Assembly (NCBI RefSeq): GCF_012044895.1
Contig: NZ_CP050695.1
Location: forward strand, 464,501-528,500
Direction: 5' to 3'
Source of the DNA: Aquisalimonas sp. 2447
Lineage (GTDB): Bacteria > Pseudomonadota > Gammaproteobacteria > Nitrococcales > Aquisalimonadaceae
DNA length: 64,000 bases
Shown here: positions 16,574 to 24,915 of the stretch, in pieces
How positions within the stretch are numbered: the stretch's first letter is position 1
Layout of the letters: every line of letters starts with the position of its first letter
The notes under the pieces: generated by a model
What the model saw: the letters and a program-made list of their open reading frames with translations, nothing else
Databases searched by the model: none
Told to the model about the DNA's origin: nothing
Translations under genes and position numbers: made by a program

Positions 16574-17440
16574 ATGAGCACCGCAACCGCAACCACCACC
16601 CATGATCTCGTCGGCATCCACCCGGGGGTGGCCGCCGCCGATTACCACGCCGCACCGGGGGTGAGCTCCACGATTCTCAAGGACGTGCTCCGCTCGCCGC
16701 TGCATTGCTGGGCGCGCCATATTGACCCCGAACGCCAGCCGTCCGCTGCCAGTGAGGCGATGAAGCTGGGCACCGCTGTCCACACGGCATCTCTTGAGCC
16801 GGAGCGGTGGGATCGGGAGATCGCCGTTGCCCCGCGGGTAGATCGGCGCACCAAGGCCGGCCGCGAAGCCTGGGCCAGCTTCCAGGAGGAGGCGGCCGGG
16901 CGCACGGTGCTCACCGCTGAACAGGCCGAACGGGCCGAGTCCATGGCCGAGGCGGTGCGCGGGCATCCGGCCGCCGCCGGCCTGCTGTCCGATGGCCTCG
17001 CGGAATGCAGCCTATGGCACGCGGAAGGCCCGGAATTGGTGAAGGTCCGCCCCGACTGGTGGGCGCCCGCCGCGTTGGTGGATCTCAAGACGACCCGCGA
17101 CGCCGGTCCGGCCGGGTTTGCCCGCCAGGTCGCCCAGATGCGGTATCACCTGCAGGCGGCGCTCTATGTGGACGTGGTGGGTTCCGTTACCGGCGAAACG
17201 CTGCCTTGGTATTGGATCGCCGTGGAGTCGGAGCAACCGCATGCCGTCGCTGTGTACCGGGCCGACGCGGAGACGCTGGCCCGAGGACGCGAGCTCTATC
17301 GCCGGGCGTTGGCCTTGTACAGCGAATGCCGGCGCTCGGGCCGGTGGCCCGGTTATCCGGAGAGCGTGCAGGAGATCCGGCTGCCTGGCTGGGCCCTGCA
17401 CGACGAGCCGGGCCAGTCCATGGACGATCCGGAGTTCTGA
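16574..17440 (+). CDS. RecE/exonuclease VIII-like PD-(D/E)xK exonuclease
   Basis: A 288-residue protein with the marks of the RecE-like/YqaJ nuclease class: SSTILKDVLRSPLH near the N-terminus, MKLGTAVHTASLEPE, then VKVRPDWW and LVDLKTTRDAG (the Asp...Asp-x-Lys core) and FARQVAQMRYHLQAALYVD. Such enzymes resect one DNA strand to give tails for an annealing protein. The ATG follows a GGAGG. With the genes on either side it forms a two-component recombination pair used by phages and integrative elements. Confidence 0.8.
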   Translation: MSTATATTTHDLVGIHPGVAAADYHAAPGVSSTILKDVLRSPLHCWARHIDPERQPSAASEAMKLGTAVHTASLEPERWDREIAVAPRVDRRTKAGREAWASFQEEAAGRTVLTAEQAERAESMAEAVRGHPAAAGLLSDGLAECSLWHAEGPELVKVRPDWWAPAALVDLKTTRDAGPAGFARQVAQMRYHLQAALYVDVVGSVTGETLPWYWIAVESEQPHAVAVYRADAETLARGRELYRRALALYSECRRSGRWPGYPESVQEIRLPGWALHDEPGQSMDDPEF

Positions 17441-17442
17441 TC

Positions 17443-17607
17443 GTGCGTGTGCTCGCCGTGGTGCAGCCCAGGGCCCGGCTCGCGGCCGTCGTGGCCGCGG
17501 CCCGGGGCATGGGCTGCGATGTGATCCTCCGTGCGGGCCGGGCCTACCTGGTCCGCCGCGTTACCCCAGAAGCCAAGGAGAAAGGCAATGGCCAGACCGA
17601 CAGATGA
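17443..17607 (+). CDS. Small basic protein of 54 residues
   Basis: A GTG-initiated frame that starts two bases after the exonuclease stop and overlaps the SSB-like gene by 20 bases. The product (RVLAVVQPRARLAAVVAAARGMG) is basic and Ala/Val-rich. Tight packing between two operon genes is the only support. No family recognised. Confidence 0.35.
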   Translation: MRVLAVVQPRARLAAVVAAARGMGCDVILRAGRAYLVRRVTPEAKEKGNGQTDR

Positions 17608-17854
17608 CCTCGCCATCAAGACCGGCGAGTACCAGGATCGCCAGGGGCACACGAAGGGCCGCTGGCTGCGCATCGGTGCCGTGATCCGCCACGACGATGG
17701 CGGCACCAGCATCAAGCTCGACGCGGTGCCGGTGGGCCTGCCGGGCTGGGACGGCTGGGTGAATGTCTTTCCGCGCGACCAGCAGGAGTCGGCCCAGCCG
17801 CCCGCTCCGCCCAGGGTGCCGGCGCAGGACTACGACGGCGACGTGCCGTTCTAG
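17588..17854 (+). CDS. SSB-like small protein with acidic DGDVPF tip
   Basis: An 88-residue, beta-rich protein (IKTGEYQDRQGHTKGRWLRIG, GGTSIKLDAVPVG, GWVNVFPR) ending DYDGDVPF. That tail resembles the DDDIPF tip by which single-stranded DNA-binding proteins recruit partners. The body is shorter than a full SSB OB-fold and matches small proteins found in phage and plasmid replication regions. The ATG follows AAGGAG. Its place after the exonuclease supports a role in ssDNA handling. Confidence 0.5.
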   Translation: MARPTDDLAIKTGEYQDRQGHTKGRWLRIGAVIRHDDGGTSIKLDAVPVGLPGWDGWVNVFPRDQQESAQPPAPPRVPAQDYDGDVPF

Positions 17855-17867
17855 GCGGGGAGGGCGC

Positions 17868-18275
17868 ATGGATAGAAGATTGGAAGGAATGGTGGCGCGG
17901 TTGCGTGGCCAACAAGCCGACGCCGGGGAAGAACAGGGCGAGCTTGGTTGCCTCTCTGCGGGGCAGCGCTGTTATGTGGCCCTCGCCGCGGACCGCTACG
18001 ACCTTCTTCCGCATGCCTATGATCCGGTGGAGGCCTGGCATCGCTTGGGGCCGGACTGGCAGCAGGCGGTCTGCCTCTGGCGCGGGTGGCCCGAGGACTG
18101 GACCCGGCTTGGAACGCTGCGCGAGGAAGTCGGGCGTGTGTGCGTTGTGCTCGACGCCGCCGGCGTTCCAGGCCGCGGTGGTGCGGGGCTGCACGCGCTG
18201 GCCGGCCGCGTACGGTGGCTGACCGAACGGCTCCGGCAAGTGGCGTCGGACCATGGAGGGACCGCTGATGGGTGA
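17868..18275 (+). CDS. Hypothetical 135-residue operon protein
   Basis: A soluble, mostly helical protein with several Trp/Tyr-rich stretches (YDLLPHAYDPVEAWHRLGPDW, WRGWPEDWTRLG) and a C-terminal helix (RVRWLTERLRQVASDHG). The ATG at 17868 follows GGGGAGGG. It lies between the SSB-like gene and the excisionase and overlaps the latter by eight bases. No family recognised. Confidence 0.5.
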   Translation: MDRRLEGMVARLRGQQADAGEEQGELGCLSAGQRCYVALAADRYDLLPHAYDPVEAWHRLGPDWQQAVCLWRGWPEDWTRLGTLREEVGRVCVVLDAAGVPGRGGAGLHALAGRVRWLTERLRQVASDHGGTADG

Positions 18276-18675
18276 TCCCGTGTTGTGGACGCTGGAGCAG
18301 GCCGCCCGGGCCATGGCGGTATCGCCACGCACCATACGCCGTCTGCAGGAGACCGGTGAGCTGCCCGTGGTGTACGTCGGACGGGCCCGCAGGGTGCCGG
18401 CGCATTCGGTCAGGGAGTGGGTGACCGGGCAAATGTCCCTGACGCATACTGAGCGGTGCGCGGGGCCGGATGTGCTTGAGAAGGGAGGTCAAGGCACATG
18501 CCGAAGCGCAACAAGCGGAGCGATCAGGACGGAATCTACGAACGTTCGGATTCTCCCTGTTACTGGGCGTCGTTCACCGACGCAAACGGAAAGAGAGTTA
18601 GACGCTCTACTGGCGTCAGGAAATCACAGGAGGGAAGGAAAGAGGCGGAAGCGCTCCTCGCGAAATGGCGGCTAG
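18268..18675 (+). CDS. Excisionase-like MerR-type winged-helix protein
   Basis: A 135-residue reading frame whose first 55 residues are a MerR/HTH_17-type DNA-binding domain: LEQAARAMAVSPRTIRRLQETGELPVVYVGRARRVPAHSVREW. This is typical of excisionases and DNA-binding partners of tyrosine integrases. The ATG at 18268 has GGAGGG eight bases upstream. The second half is low-complexity, Arg-rich, and overlaps the first 178 bases of the integrase gene in another frame. Codons 78-135 may therefore be a by-product of the integrase sequence. Confidence 0.65.
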   Translation: MGDPVLWTLEQAARAMAVSPRTIRRLQETGELPVVYVGRARRVPAHSVREWVTGQMSLTHTERCAGPDVLEKGGQGTCRSATSGAIRTESTNVRILPVTGRRSPTQTERELDALLASGNHRREGKRRKRSSRNGG

Positions 18676-19628
18676 AGGCGTATCGGGCCCGTCACTGGGA
18701 AGAAGTGCCTCCCAAGAGCTTCGATGAGCTGATGCTGGAGTATCTGCGGGCCCGTCGCGACAAACGGAGCCACAGGGATGACCTCACGCGTGCAAGGCAG
18801 CTGCGGCGGTATTTCACCGGGGCGGTGATGAATACGCTCCGTCCGGCGGAAATCAACCGCTACATGACGGAACGCAGGGCGGAGGGTGTGGCGCCGGCGA
18901 CGGTTAACCGGGAGCTGGCCCTGCTGTCAGCAGCGATCAACCTGGCAAATCGCGACTGGGAGTGGGGCCTGCCGAACCCGGTTGCCGGTCGGAAGCTGCG
19001 TGAGCCGGAGGGCCGGATCCGCTGGATCACCCGGTCGGAGGCGGCCGCGCTGGTGCAGGCGGCCAGGGGTATCGCCAGATCGCCCTACCTCGCGGACTTC
19101 ATTGTCACGGCCCTGCACACAGGTTGCCGGTCCGGTGAACTGCTGGGGCTTGAGTGGCGGCGGGTGGACCTCTCAGCTGGACTGATCCACCTGGAGGCCC
19201 ACCACACCAAGGCCGCGAAACGCAGGAGTGTCCCGCTGAACCAGACCGCCCGGCGGGCCATCCTGTCCAGGGCGAGGTACCGGGCCAGGCACTGTCCGGG
19301 AACGCCGTGGGTATTCTGCCGCAAGAACGGTGAGCGGCTCGAGTGGTTGCAACGCAGCTTCAAGCTTGCATGCGCCAGGGCCGGCATTGAGGACTTCAGG
19401 ATCCACGACCTCCGGCATACCTGCGCCGCTTGGCTGGTGTCGGCGGGGGTGCCGCTGCCTGAAGTTAGGGATCTGCTCGGCCATGCCAGCATCACGATGA
19501 CCGAGCGGTATGCCCATCTTGCGCCGGATAACGTGCGGGCTGCGGTCAGCCGGCTTGACGGCGATGAGTCACGATATAGTCACGCCGGCGAAGGGGCTTC
19601 AGCCGGCGAGCTGAGGGAGGTGATGTAA
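18498..19628 (+). CDS. Tyrosine recombinase (integrase) of the island
   Basis: A 376-residue site-specific recombinase. An N-terminal AP2-like arm-binding part (YWASFTDANGKRVRRSTGV) is followed by a SAM-like core-binding domain. The catalytic domain has Arg211 (TGCRSGELLGLEW), Lys near 240, His303-x-x-Arg306 (IHDLRHTCAAWL), His329 (LGHASI) and Tyr338 (TERYAHLAP). All catalytic positions are intact. The ATG follows GGGAGG. The stop codon lies 24 bases from the 3' end of tRNA-Lys, the classic target of such enzymes, so the element is judged to occupy that tRNA and extend leftward. Confidence 0.92.
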   Translation: MPKRNKRSDQDGIYERSDSPCYWASFTDANGKRVRRSTGVRKSQEGRKEAEALLAKWRLEAYRARHWEEVPPKSFDELMLEYLRARRDKRSHRDDLTRARQLRRYFTGAVMNTLRPAEINRYMTERRAEGVAPATVNRELALLSAAINLANRDWEWGLPNPVAGRKLREPEGRIRWITRSEAAALVQAARGIARSPYLADFIVTALHTGCRSGELLGLEWRRVDLSAGLIHLEAHHTKAAKRRSVPLNQTARRAILSRARYRARHCPGTPWVFCRKNGERLEWLQRSFKLACARAGIEDFRIHDLRHTCAAWLVSAGVPLPEVRDLLGHASITMTERYAHLAPDNVRAAVSRLDGDESRYSHAGEGASAGELREVM

Positions 19629-19651
19629 CTCACTGTAGTCATTTGGGAAAC

Positions 19652-19727
19652 TGGTGGGCCGTGCTGGATTCGAACCAGCGACCAGCGGATTAAAAGTCCG
19701 ATGCTCTACCAACTGAGCTAACGGCCC
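19652..19727 (-). tRNA. tRNA-Lys (UUU), probable integration target
   Basis: A 76-base cloverleaf with 7-bp acceptor stem GGGCCGT/ACGGCCC, D-arm GCTCAGTTGGTAGAGC, anticodon loop CTTTTAA giving UUU, T-loop GGTTCGAATCC and encoded CCA. Its 3' end faces the integrase gene. The gene is complete, as when an integrated element restores the tRNA end. Synteny with queC-queE-cpoB-pal is shared with pseudomonads. Confidence 0.95.
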
Positions 19728-19762
19728 GACCGCCGCGAATCATACCCGAACAGCCAGGCCTG

Positions 19763-20485
19763 TCAAACGTCGCGGACTGCATCCGGGCGGTAACGGGTGG
19801 GGTCGGCGAGGCAGGCGTTGCGGAACCCCTCGGCACGCAGGCGACAGGAGTCGCAGCGGCCACAGGCGCGGCCCTCGGCGTCGGCCTGGTAACAGGAAAC
19901 GGTCTGGGCGTAATCCACCCCCAGTTCGGTGCCGCGCAGGATGATCTCCGCCTTGCTGCGCTCGCTCAGCGGCGCGTGAATGCGGAAGGCTTCACCGCCC
20001 TCGGTGCCTGCCCGGGTGGCCAGGTTCGCCGTGGTCTCGAAGGCACGGATGAACTCGGGTCGGCAGTCCGGGTAGCCGGAGTAGTCCACGGCGTTGACGC
20101 CGATGAACAGATCGAAGGCCCCGATGACCTCGGCGTAGCCCAGGGCCAGGGACAGGAACACGGTGTTGCGCGCGGGCACGTAGGTGATGGGGATGCCTTC
20201 GGTGGGGGTCTCCGGCACGTCGATGCTGGCGTCGGTGAGTGCCGAGCCACCGATGGCGGCGAGATCCAGTTTCACGGTGCGGTGGTCCACTGCGCCCAGG
20301 GAGGCGGCCACGCGCTGGCAGGCATCGAGCTCGGCGCGATGGCGCTGGCCGTAATCGAAGCTGATGGCGTGGCACCGGTAACCCTTGGCGCTGGCCATGG
20401 CGAGCACGGTTGCGGAATCGAGTCCCCCGGAAAGCAGAACCACCGCATTGCGGTCGCCCGCCCGGTGATCAGCGTCCTGGTTCAT
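19763..20485 (-). CDS. queC: 7-cyano-7-deazaguanine synthase
   Basis: A 240-residue enzyme converting 7-carboxy-7-deazaguanine to preQ0 with ATP and ammonia, in queuosine biosynthesis. The PP-loop motif [12 protein letters not shown] lies near residue 17; the zinc site is built from the Cys of VSCYQ and the three in [10 protein letters not shown]. The substrate segment [15 protein letters not shown] is typical. The ATG at 20485 overlaps the end of queE by 17 bases, so the two are translated together. Confidence 0.95.
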   Translation of the reverse strand: MNQDADHRAGDRNAVVLLSGGLDSATVLAMASAKGYRCHAISFDYGQRHRAELDACQRVAASLGAVDHRTVKLDLAAIGGSALTDASIDVPETPTEGIPITYVPARNTVFLSLALGYAEVIGAFDLFIGVNAVDYSGYPDCRPEFIRAFETTANLATRAGTEGGEAFRIHAPLSERSKAEIILRGTELGVDYAQTVSCYQADAEGRACGRCDSCRLRAEGFRNACLADPTRYRPDAVRDV

Positions 20486-21131
20486 CGCCCCACAGGATTT
20501 TGTGCAGTTGCAGCTGGAAGCGTACCGGCAGGGCATCGGCCACCACCCAGTCCGCCAGGTCACGGCCGGAGAGCTGGCCGAAGCTGGGGGAGAACAGTAC
20601 TTCGCAGCGCTCTGCCAGTTGGTAGTCGCGCAGCACCTGACAGGCCCAGTCGTAGTCGTCGCGGCCACAGAGGACGAACTTGACCTGGTCGTTGCGGGTG
20701 AGCAGCTCGATGTTCTCCCAGCGGTTACGCGTCTGTTCACCGGAGGCGGGGGTCTTGAGATCCACCACCCGGCTCACGGCGGGGTCGATGCCGCTGATGT
20801 CCATGGCGCCGGAGGTCTCCAGGGACACGTCGTGGCCGGCGTCCACCAGGGATTGCAGCAGCGCCAGGCACCCCTTGCGCTGGGCCAGGGGCTCGCCGCC
20901 GGTGACGGTGACATGCCGGCTGCCGTACTGCTGCACCGTGGCGAGAATTTCGGGCAGCCCGCGGGTGTCGCCCCCGTGGAAGGCGTAGGCGGTGTCGCAG
21001 TAGTGGCAGCGCAGCGGGCAGCCGGTCAGGCGCACGAACACCGTGGGCCAGCCCACCGTGCGGGCTTCCCCCTGCAGGGAATGGAAGATCTCGGTGATGC
21101 GCAGGCGCACCGTGTCAGTGGTTTCGGTCAT
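20469..21131 (-). CDS. queE: 7-carboxy-7-deazaguanine synthase (radical SAM)
   Basis: A 220-residue radical SAM enzyme acting just before QueC. The Fe-S motif CPLRCHYC is a CX3CX2C arrangement, placed after [30 protein letters not shown] is the SAM-binding GGE segment. It converts 6-carboxytetrahydropterin to the deazaguanine ring system. It lies 11 bases after cpoB in the same direction, so it is probably the tail of the tol-pal transcript. Confidence 0.93.
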   Translation of the reverse strand: MTETTDTVRLRITEIFHSLQGEARTVGWPTVFVRLTGCPLRCHYCDTAYAFHGGDTRGLPEILATVQQYGSRHVTVTGGEPLAQRKGCLALLQSLVDAGHDVSLETSGAMDISGIDPAVSRVVDLKTPASGEQTRNRWENIELLTRNDQVKFVLCGRDDYDWACQVLRDYQLAERCEVLFSPSFGQLSGRDLADWVVADALPVRFQLQLHKILWGDEPGR

Positions 21132-21142
21132 GATCTCGGGCG

Positions 21143-21967
21143 CTACCTGCCTTGGTCGTCCATCTGCTCGAGCCGACTGCCCGCCAGGTTCGCCACCGTG
21201 CTGTCGGGGTAGTCGTCACGGACCTGCTCCAGCCTTGTCCGTGCGTGATCCCACTCCGCGCGCTCGTAATGGATGTAGCCGGCCTTGAGCAGGGCATCCG
21301 CGTGCTTGCCGCTATCCGGATCGTCAACGATCTCCTGGAAGTGTTCCATGGCTTCGTCGAAGTCGCGGACCACGTAGTACGTCTCCGCCAGCCAGTAGCG
21401 GGCGTTGTCGGCATAGTCGCTGTCCGGGTGGTTGTCCAGCACGTCGCGGAAGCCGTCCGCCGCCCGCCGGTAGTCGCCGTCGCGCAGCAGGTCGAACGCG
21501 GCAGAGTAGGCGTCCGCCGCATCGCCGTCATCGTCGGCGGCGGCCTCCATGGCGTCATCGTCCTCCGGTGGGGTCGCGTCCTCCGGCCCGCCTTCGAGTT
21601 CGGCGTCCAGTGCCGGCGTATCCGGCACGTCCGGTTCCTGCGCCGCCACGCCGGCCTGTTCCAGCTCCATGAGCCGATCATCCAGGTCCTCGAACAGGTT
21701 CCGCTGCTGCCGACGGAGTTCGTCCATGTCCCGCTGCAGCGTCTCCATCTGCCCGACCAGCTCCGAGACTTCGCGGCGCAGGCGTTCCTGGCGGTTGGCC
21801 AGATCCGAGAGCGCCCCGGAGTCGAGCAGCCGCTCCATGCGCTCGACGCGTCGCTCCAGGTCATCATCGGCGGTAGCCTGGCCGATGCCCAGGCTGAGTC
21901 CGACGACGGTCGCCGCCACGGCGAACAGGCCGGGACGGAGGCGCTTGGCTGGTGCTGACTGCATCAT
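21143..21967 (-). CDS. cpoB: Cell division coordinator CpoB (YbgF)
   Basis: A 274-residue periplasmic protein: signal peptide (LFAVAATVVGLSLGIGQATA), a trimerising coiled coil (residues about 30-100, LERRVERMERLL to DLDDRLMELEQ), an acidic Asp/Glu linker, and C-terminal TPRs (AFDLLRDGDYRRAADGFRDVL, ARYWLAETYYVVRDFDEAM). CpoB links peptidoglycan synthesis by PBP1B with Tol-Pal constriction. The ATG at 21967 is chosen; one codon further in is a second ATG. The acidic linker is longer than in E. coli. Confidence 0.9.
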   Translation of the reverse strand: MMQSAPAKRLRPGLFAVAATVVGLSLGIGQATADDDLERRVERMERLLDSGALSDLANRQERLRREVSELVGQMETLQRDMDELRRQQRNLFEDLDDRLMELEQAGVAAQEPDVPDTPALDAELEGGPEDATPPEDDDAMEAAADDDGDAADAYSAAFDLLRDGDYRRAADGFRDVLDNHPDSDYADNARYWLAETYYVVRDFDEAMEHFQEIVDDPDSGKHADALLKAGYIHYERAEWDHARTRLEQVRDDYPDSTVANLAGSRLEQMDDQGR

Positions 21968-21983
21968 GGTGATACCCCGTGGA

Positions 21984-22556
21984 TCAGCGGCGGTACAGCA
22001 ACTCTGCCCGCCGGTTCTGCGCGTAGGCCTCTTCATCGCTGCCGGAGGCCACCGGGCTCTCTTCGCCGTAACTCACGACGTCCAGCTGGTCTTCCCCGGC
22101 ACCGTTGAGCACCAGAATCTGCTTGACGGCCTCGGCACGCCGCTCACCCAGGGCCAGATTGTATTCCCTGGCTCCGCGTTCGTCGGTGTGACCCTCGATG
22201 ACGATGCGCTGGGCGGGGTGGTTGGCCAGGAATTCGCCGTGCGACTCGAGAATGGGCATATCCTCGTCGCGGATCTCGCTGCTGTCAAAAGCGAAATGGA
22301 CAGTGCGCTGGGATATGGGGCTGTCCGGATCCTCCAGCGCCATATCCAGCTCCTCGCCTTCCAGGGCGTCGCGGTCACCCATGGCCCATACGGCGGTGTC
22401 CCTGCGCTCCTCCTCTGCGGCGCGCTCGCGCTCTTCCTCGGTCATCTCGTCACGGTCGTCGACCCGTTCCTCGTCCTCGAGTACGGCACAGGCGCTCAGT
22501 GCCAGCGCCAGTGCGGCGATCAGAATCCAGTTGAACGGCTTGTGCTGCCTTGCCAT
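21984..22556 (-). CDS. pal: Peptidoglycan-associated lipoprotein Pal
   Basis: A 190-residue outer-membrane lipoprotein with lipobox LSAC near residue 23, a very acidic/charged linker (DRDEMTEEERERAAEEERRD) and the OmpA-like peptidoglycan-binding domain. FAFDSSEIRDED and HTDERGAREYNLALGERRAEAV carry the conserved Asp and Arg that grip the peptide. It works with TolB and TolA to pull the outer membrane in at division. The start is well defined by the signal sequence. Confidence 0.95.
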   Translation of the reverse strand: MARQHKPFNWILIAALALALSACAVLEDEERVDDRDEMTEEERERAAEEERRDTAVWAMGDRDALEGEELDMALEDPDSPISQRTVHFAFDSSEIRDEDMPILESHGEFLANHPAQRIVIEGHTDERGAREYNLALGERRAEAVKQILVLNGAGEDQLDVVSYGEESPVASGSDEEAYAQNRRAELLYRR

Positions 22557-22594
22557 GGTTGCTACCTCTCGCGTTTCGATTGTCGTTGAAAGAG

Positions 22595-23884
22595 TCAGTT
22601 TGGTGACCAGGCCGGTTCGCGCAGGTTGCGCCCTTCCGTGGCCATGATGTGCCGCGCCTCCCCGAACAGCGACACGGTGCCCAGCACACCCATGCCGTCC
22701 TCGCGAGTTGCATACACCACCATGGCGCCGTTGGGTGCGAAGCTCGGGCTTTCGTCGTGCGGCCCCTGGCTCATGACCCGGAACCGTTCGCTGTCCAGGT
22801 CCAGCACGGCGATCTGGAAGCCATTGTCACCCCGGTGGACCATGGCCAGCCGCTCGCCGTCCGGGGAGATGTCCGGCGAGGCATTGTAATTGCCCTCGAA
22901 GGTGATGCGCTGCACATTGCCGCCGTCGGCGTCTGCCCGATAGATTTGCGGGCTGCCACCACGGTCCGAGGTGAAGTAGAGGTGCTCGCCGTCCGGCCCC
23001 CAGGCTGCCTCGGTATCGATGGCATGATGATCGGTGAGACGGGTGGTTTCCCCGGTCTCCGCGTCGAGACTGTAGATGTCCGTCTGACCGTCCCGTGAGA
23101 GTGTAACGGCGATCCGACGACCATCGGGGGACCATGCCGGCGCGCTGTTCAGTCCGCGGAAACTGGCAATACGATCGCGTTCGCCGGTGCGGATGTTCTG
23201 GACGAAGATCTCGGAACGGCGGTCCTCGAAGGAGACGTAGGCGATGCGCTCGCGGTCCGGTGACCAGGTGGGCGACAGCAGGGGTTCAGACGAGCTGAGG
23301 ATGGATTGCGGGTCGTGGCCGTCGGCGTCGGCGACGATGAGCTGGAATTCGCGCTCGCCGTTGCTCTCATCGATGGCCACGTAGGCCACCATGGTATTAA
23401 AAGCGCCAGGGCGGCCCAGCAGTTCCTCGTAGATATTGTCGCTGATGGTGTGTGCCAGGGCGCGCAGCGATGCCTGGCTGACGCTGTAGCTGCGCCCCAG
23501 CATGCGATCGCCGGTGAATACGTCCAGCAGCTCATAGCGGACCTGGTAGTCGTCGCCGTCACGGCGGGTTTCACCCACCACCAGGTTATCCACGCCCAGT
23601 GCCCGCCAGTTCTCGAAACGAACGTCGTCACCGCGGGTGGGGTTGTCGATAAACTCCTCCCGGGGCAGGGGGTCGAACTGGCCGCTGCGCAGGAGGTTGT
23701 CGCGGATGATGGCGGACACGTCTTCGGGCAGTGCCTCACCGTCGTCGCCAAAGTCGGCGATGGCGATCGGTAGCGCCGCTTCCGCGCCACGGGTGATCTC
23801 CACCACCAGCTCCGCCTTGGCCGCTCCAGGCGCGAGCGCCAGGGCCAGGGCAGCACCAATGAAAGCTTTCATTCCTGATTGCAT
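22595..23884 (-). CDS. tolB: Tol-Pal system protein TolB
   Basis: A 429-residue periplasmic protein with a signal peptide ending at AAKA/EL, an N-terminal alpha/beta domain to about residue 165, and a six-bladed beta-propeller. The propeller is visible as repeated WSPD or similar turns (PTWSPDRERIAYVSFE, PAWSPDGRRIAVTLS, AAWGPDGEHLYFTS). TolB docks on Pal and TolA. The frame opens two bases after the tolA stop. An internal ATG four codons in is equally possible. Confidence 0.95.
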   Translation of the reverse strand: MQSGMKAFIGAALALALAPGAAKAELVVEITRGAEAALPIAIADFGDDGEALPEDVSAIIRDNLLRSGQFDPLPREEFIDNPTRGDDVRFENWRALGVDNLVVGETRRDGDDYQVRYELLDVFTGDRMLGRSYSVSQASLRALAHTISDNIYEELLGRPGAFNTMVAYVAIDESNGEREFQLIVADADGHDPQSILSSSEPLLSPTWSPDRERIAYVSFEDRRSEIFVQNIRTGERDRIASFRGLNSAPAWSPDGRRIAVTLSRDGQTDIYSLDAETGETTRLTDHHAIDTEAAWGPDGEHLYFTSDRGGSPQIYRADADGGNVQRITFEGNYNASPDISPDGERLAMVHRGDNGFQIAVLDLDSERFRVMSQGPHDESPSFAPNGAMVVYATREDGMGVLGTVSLFGEARHIMATEGRNLREPAWSPN

Positions 23885-23886
23885 GG

Positions 23887-24891
23887 TTATCCGTCCGGGT
23901 TGAATCGGAAAATGAAGTGATCGAAGCCGGCACGGCGGAAGACGTCTTCGTCGTCCGGGACTGACAACGGCGACGCACGCCGGATTGCGTTCTCCGCCGA
24001 GCGGTCGAAGGAGGTGCTGCCGCTGCTGCGGGCGATCTCCGTGCTGACCACTTCACCGTTAGGGCGCAGGCGTACGCGCACATCCGTGCTCAGACCGCGG
24101 TCGGCGCCCGGCGGACGCGTCCAGGCGTCCTCGACCTCGCGCTGCCAGACGCTGGGGAACCGGCTGGTTGCCCGCTCGGCAAGCCGTTGCATTCGTTGCT
24201 CCTCAGCCTGGCGTTCCTGCTCTGCCTGGCGCTGCCGCTCGGCTTCCTCTTCCTGTCGGCGCTGTTCCGCCTCCTCTTCGCGGCGCTGCTGCTCTTCCTC
24301 GATCCGGCGCTGTCGTTCCGCCTCCTCTTCCTGGCGGCGGCGCTCCTCTGCCTCCTGTCGCTGTCTTTCTTCCTCCTCCTGGCGCCGGCGCTCTTCCTCC
24401 TGACGCTGGCGTTCGGCCTCTTCCTCGGCCCGGCGGCGCTCCTCTTCGCGACGCTGTTGCTCTGCCTCTTCCTCGCGGCGGCGCTGCTCCGCCTCTTCCT
24501 GGCGCTGCCGTTCCTGTTCCGCCTCGCGCCGGGCGCGCTCCTCGGCTTCCTGCTGCCGCTGTTCCTCCTGCTGGCGGCGTTCTTCCTCTTCGCGCTGGCG
24601 CTGCGCTTCCTCCTGGCGCTGGCGTTCCGCCTCGGCCTCTTCCCGTCGGCGGGCCTCCTCCGCCTGCTGGCGCGCAGCCTCCTGTGCGCGCCGACGCTCC
24701 TCGATGGGTTCCATCACCGATTGCTCGTCCATGGCCACGGCGTGGATGATCTCCGGGCGTTCCTGCTGCTGTACTGTGGGCGTGCCGCTGACCTGGATCA
24801 GAAACACGGCGAACACCACCGCATGCACTACGATCGAGTATGCGACAAAACGCCAGGAGGACAATGTGTTCAGCCAGTCGTTCATCTCCAC
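23887..24891 (-). CDS. tolA: Tol-Pal system protein TolA
   Basis: A 334-residue inner-membrane protein. The N-terminal helix WRFVAYSIVVHAVVFAVFLI anchors it to TolQ-TolR. Residues about 60-235 are a long E/R/Q/A helix spanning the periplasm, highly repetitive (QRREEEAEQ-type heptads). The C-terminal globular domain (FPSVWQREVEDAWTRPPGA) includes a TonB-like strand pair. The repetitive helix has extra copies compared with some relatives and its length may vary between strains. The antisense strand of this repeat is open but is not a gene. Confidence 0.93.
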   Translation of the reverse strand: MEMNDWLNTLSSWRFVAYSIVVHAVVFAVFLIQVSGTPTVQQQERPEIIHAVAMDEQSVMEPIEERRRAQEAARQQAEEARRREEAEAERQRQEEAQRQREEEERRQQEEQRQQEAEERARREAEQERQRQEEAEQRRREEEAEQQRREEERRRAEEEAERQRQEEERRRQEEEERQRQEAEERRRQEEEAERQRRIEEEQQRREEEAEQRRQEEEAERQRQAEQERQAEEQRMQRLAERATSRFPSVWQREVEDAWTRPPGADRGLSTDVRVRLRPNGEVVSTEIARSSGSTSFDRSAENAIRRASPLSVPDDEDVFRRAGFDHFIFRFNPDG

Positions 24892-24915
24892 GCCCCGGAG
24901 GCACCTGCGGCGGGA

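Noticed and set aside
1..19650. Left attachment site (copy of the tRNA-Lys 3' end)
   Set aside because: Looked for GGGCCGTGCTGGATTCGAA and shorter cores leftward of the tRNA and found no second copy; the boundary may lie outside.
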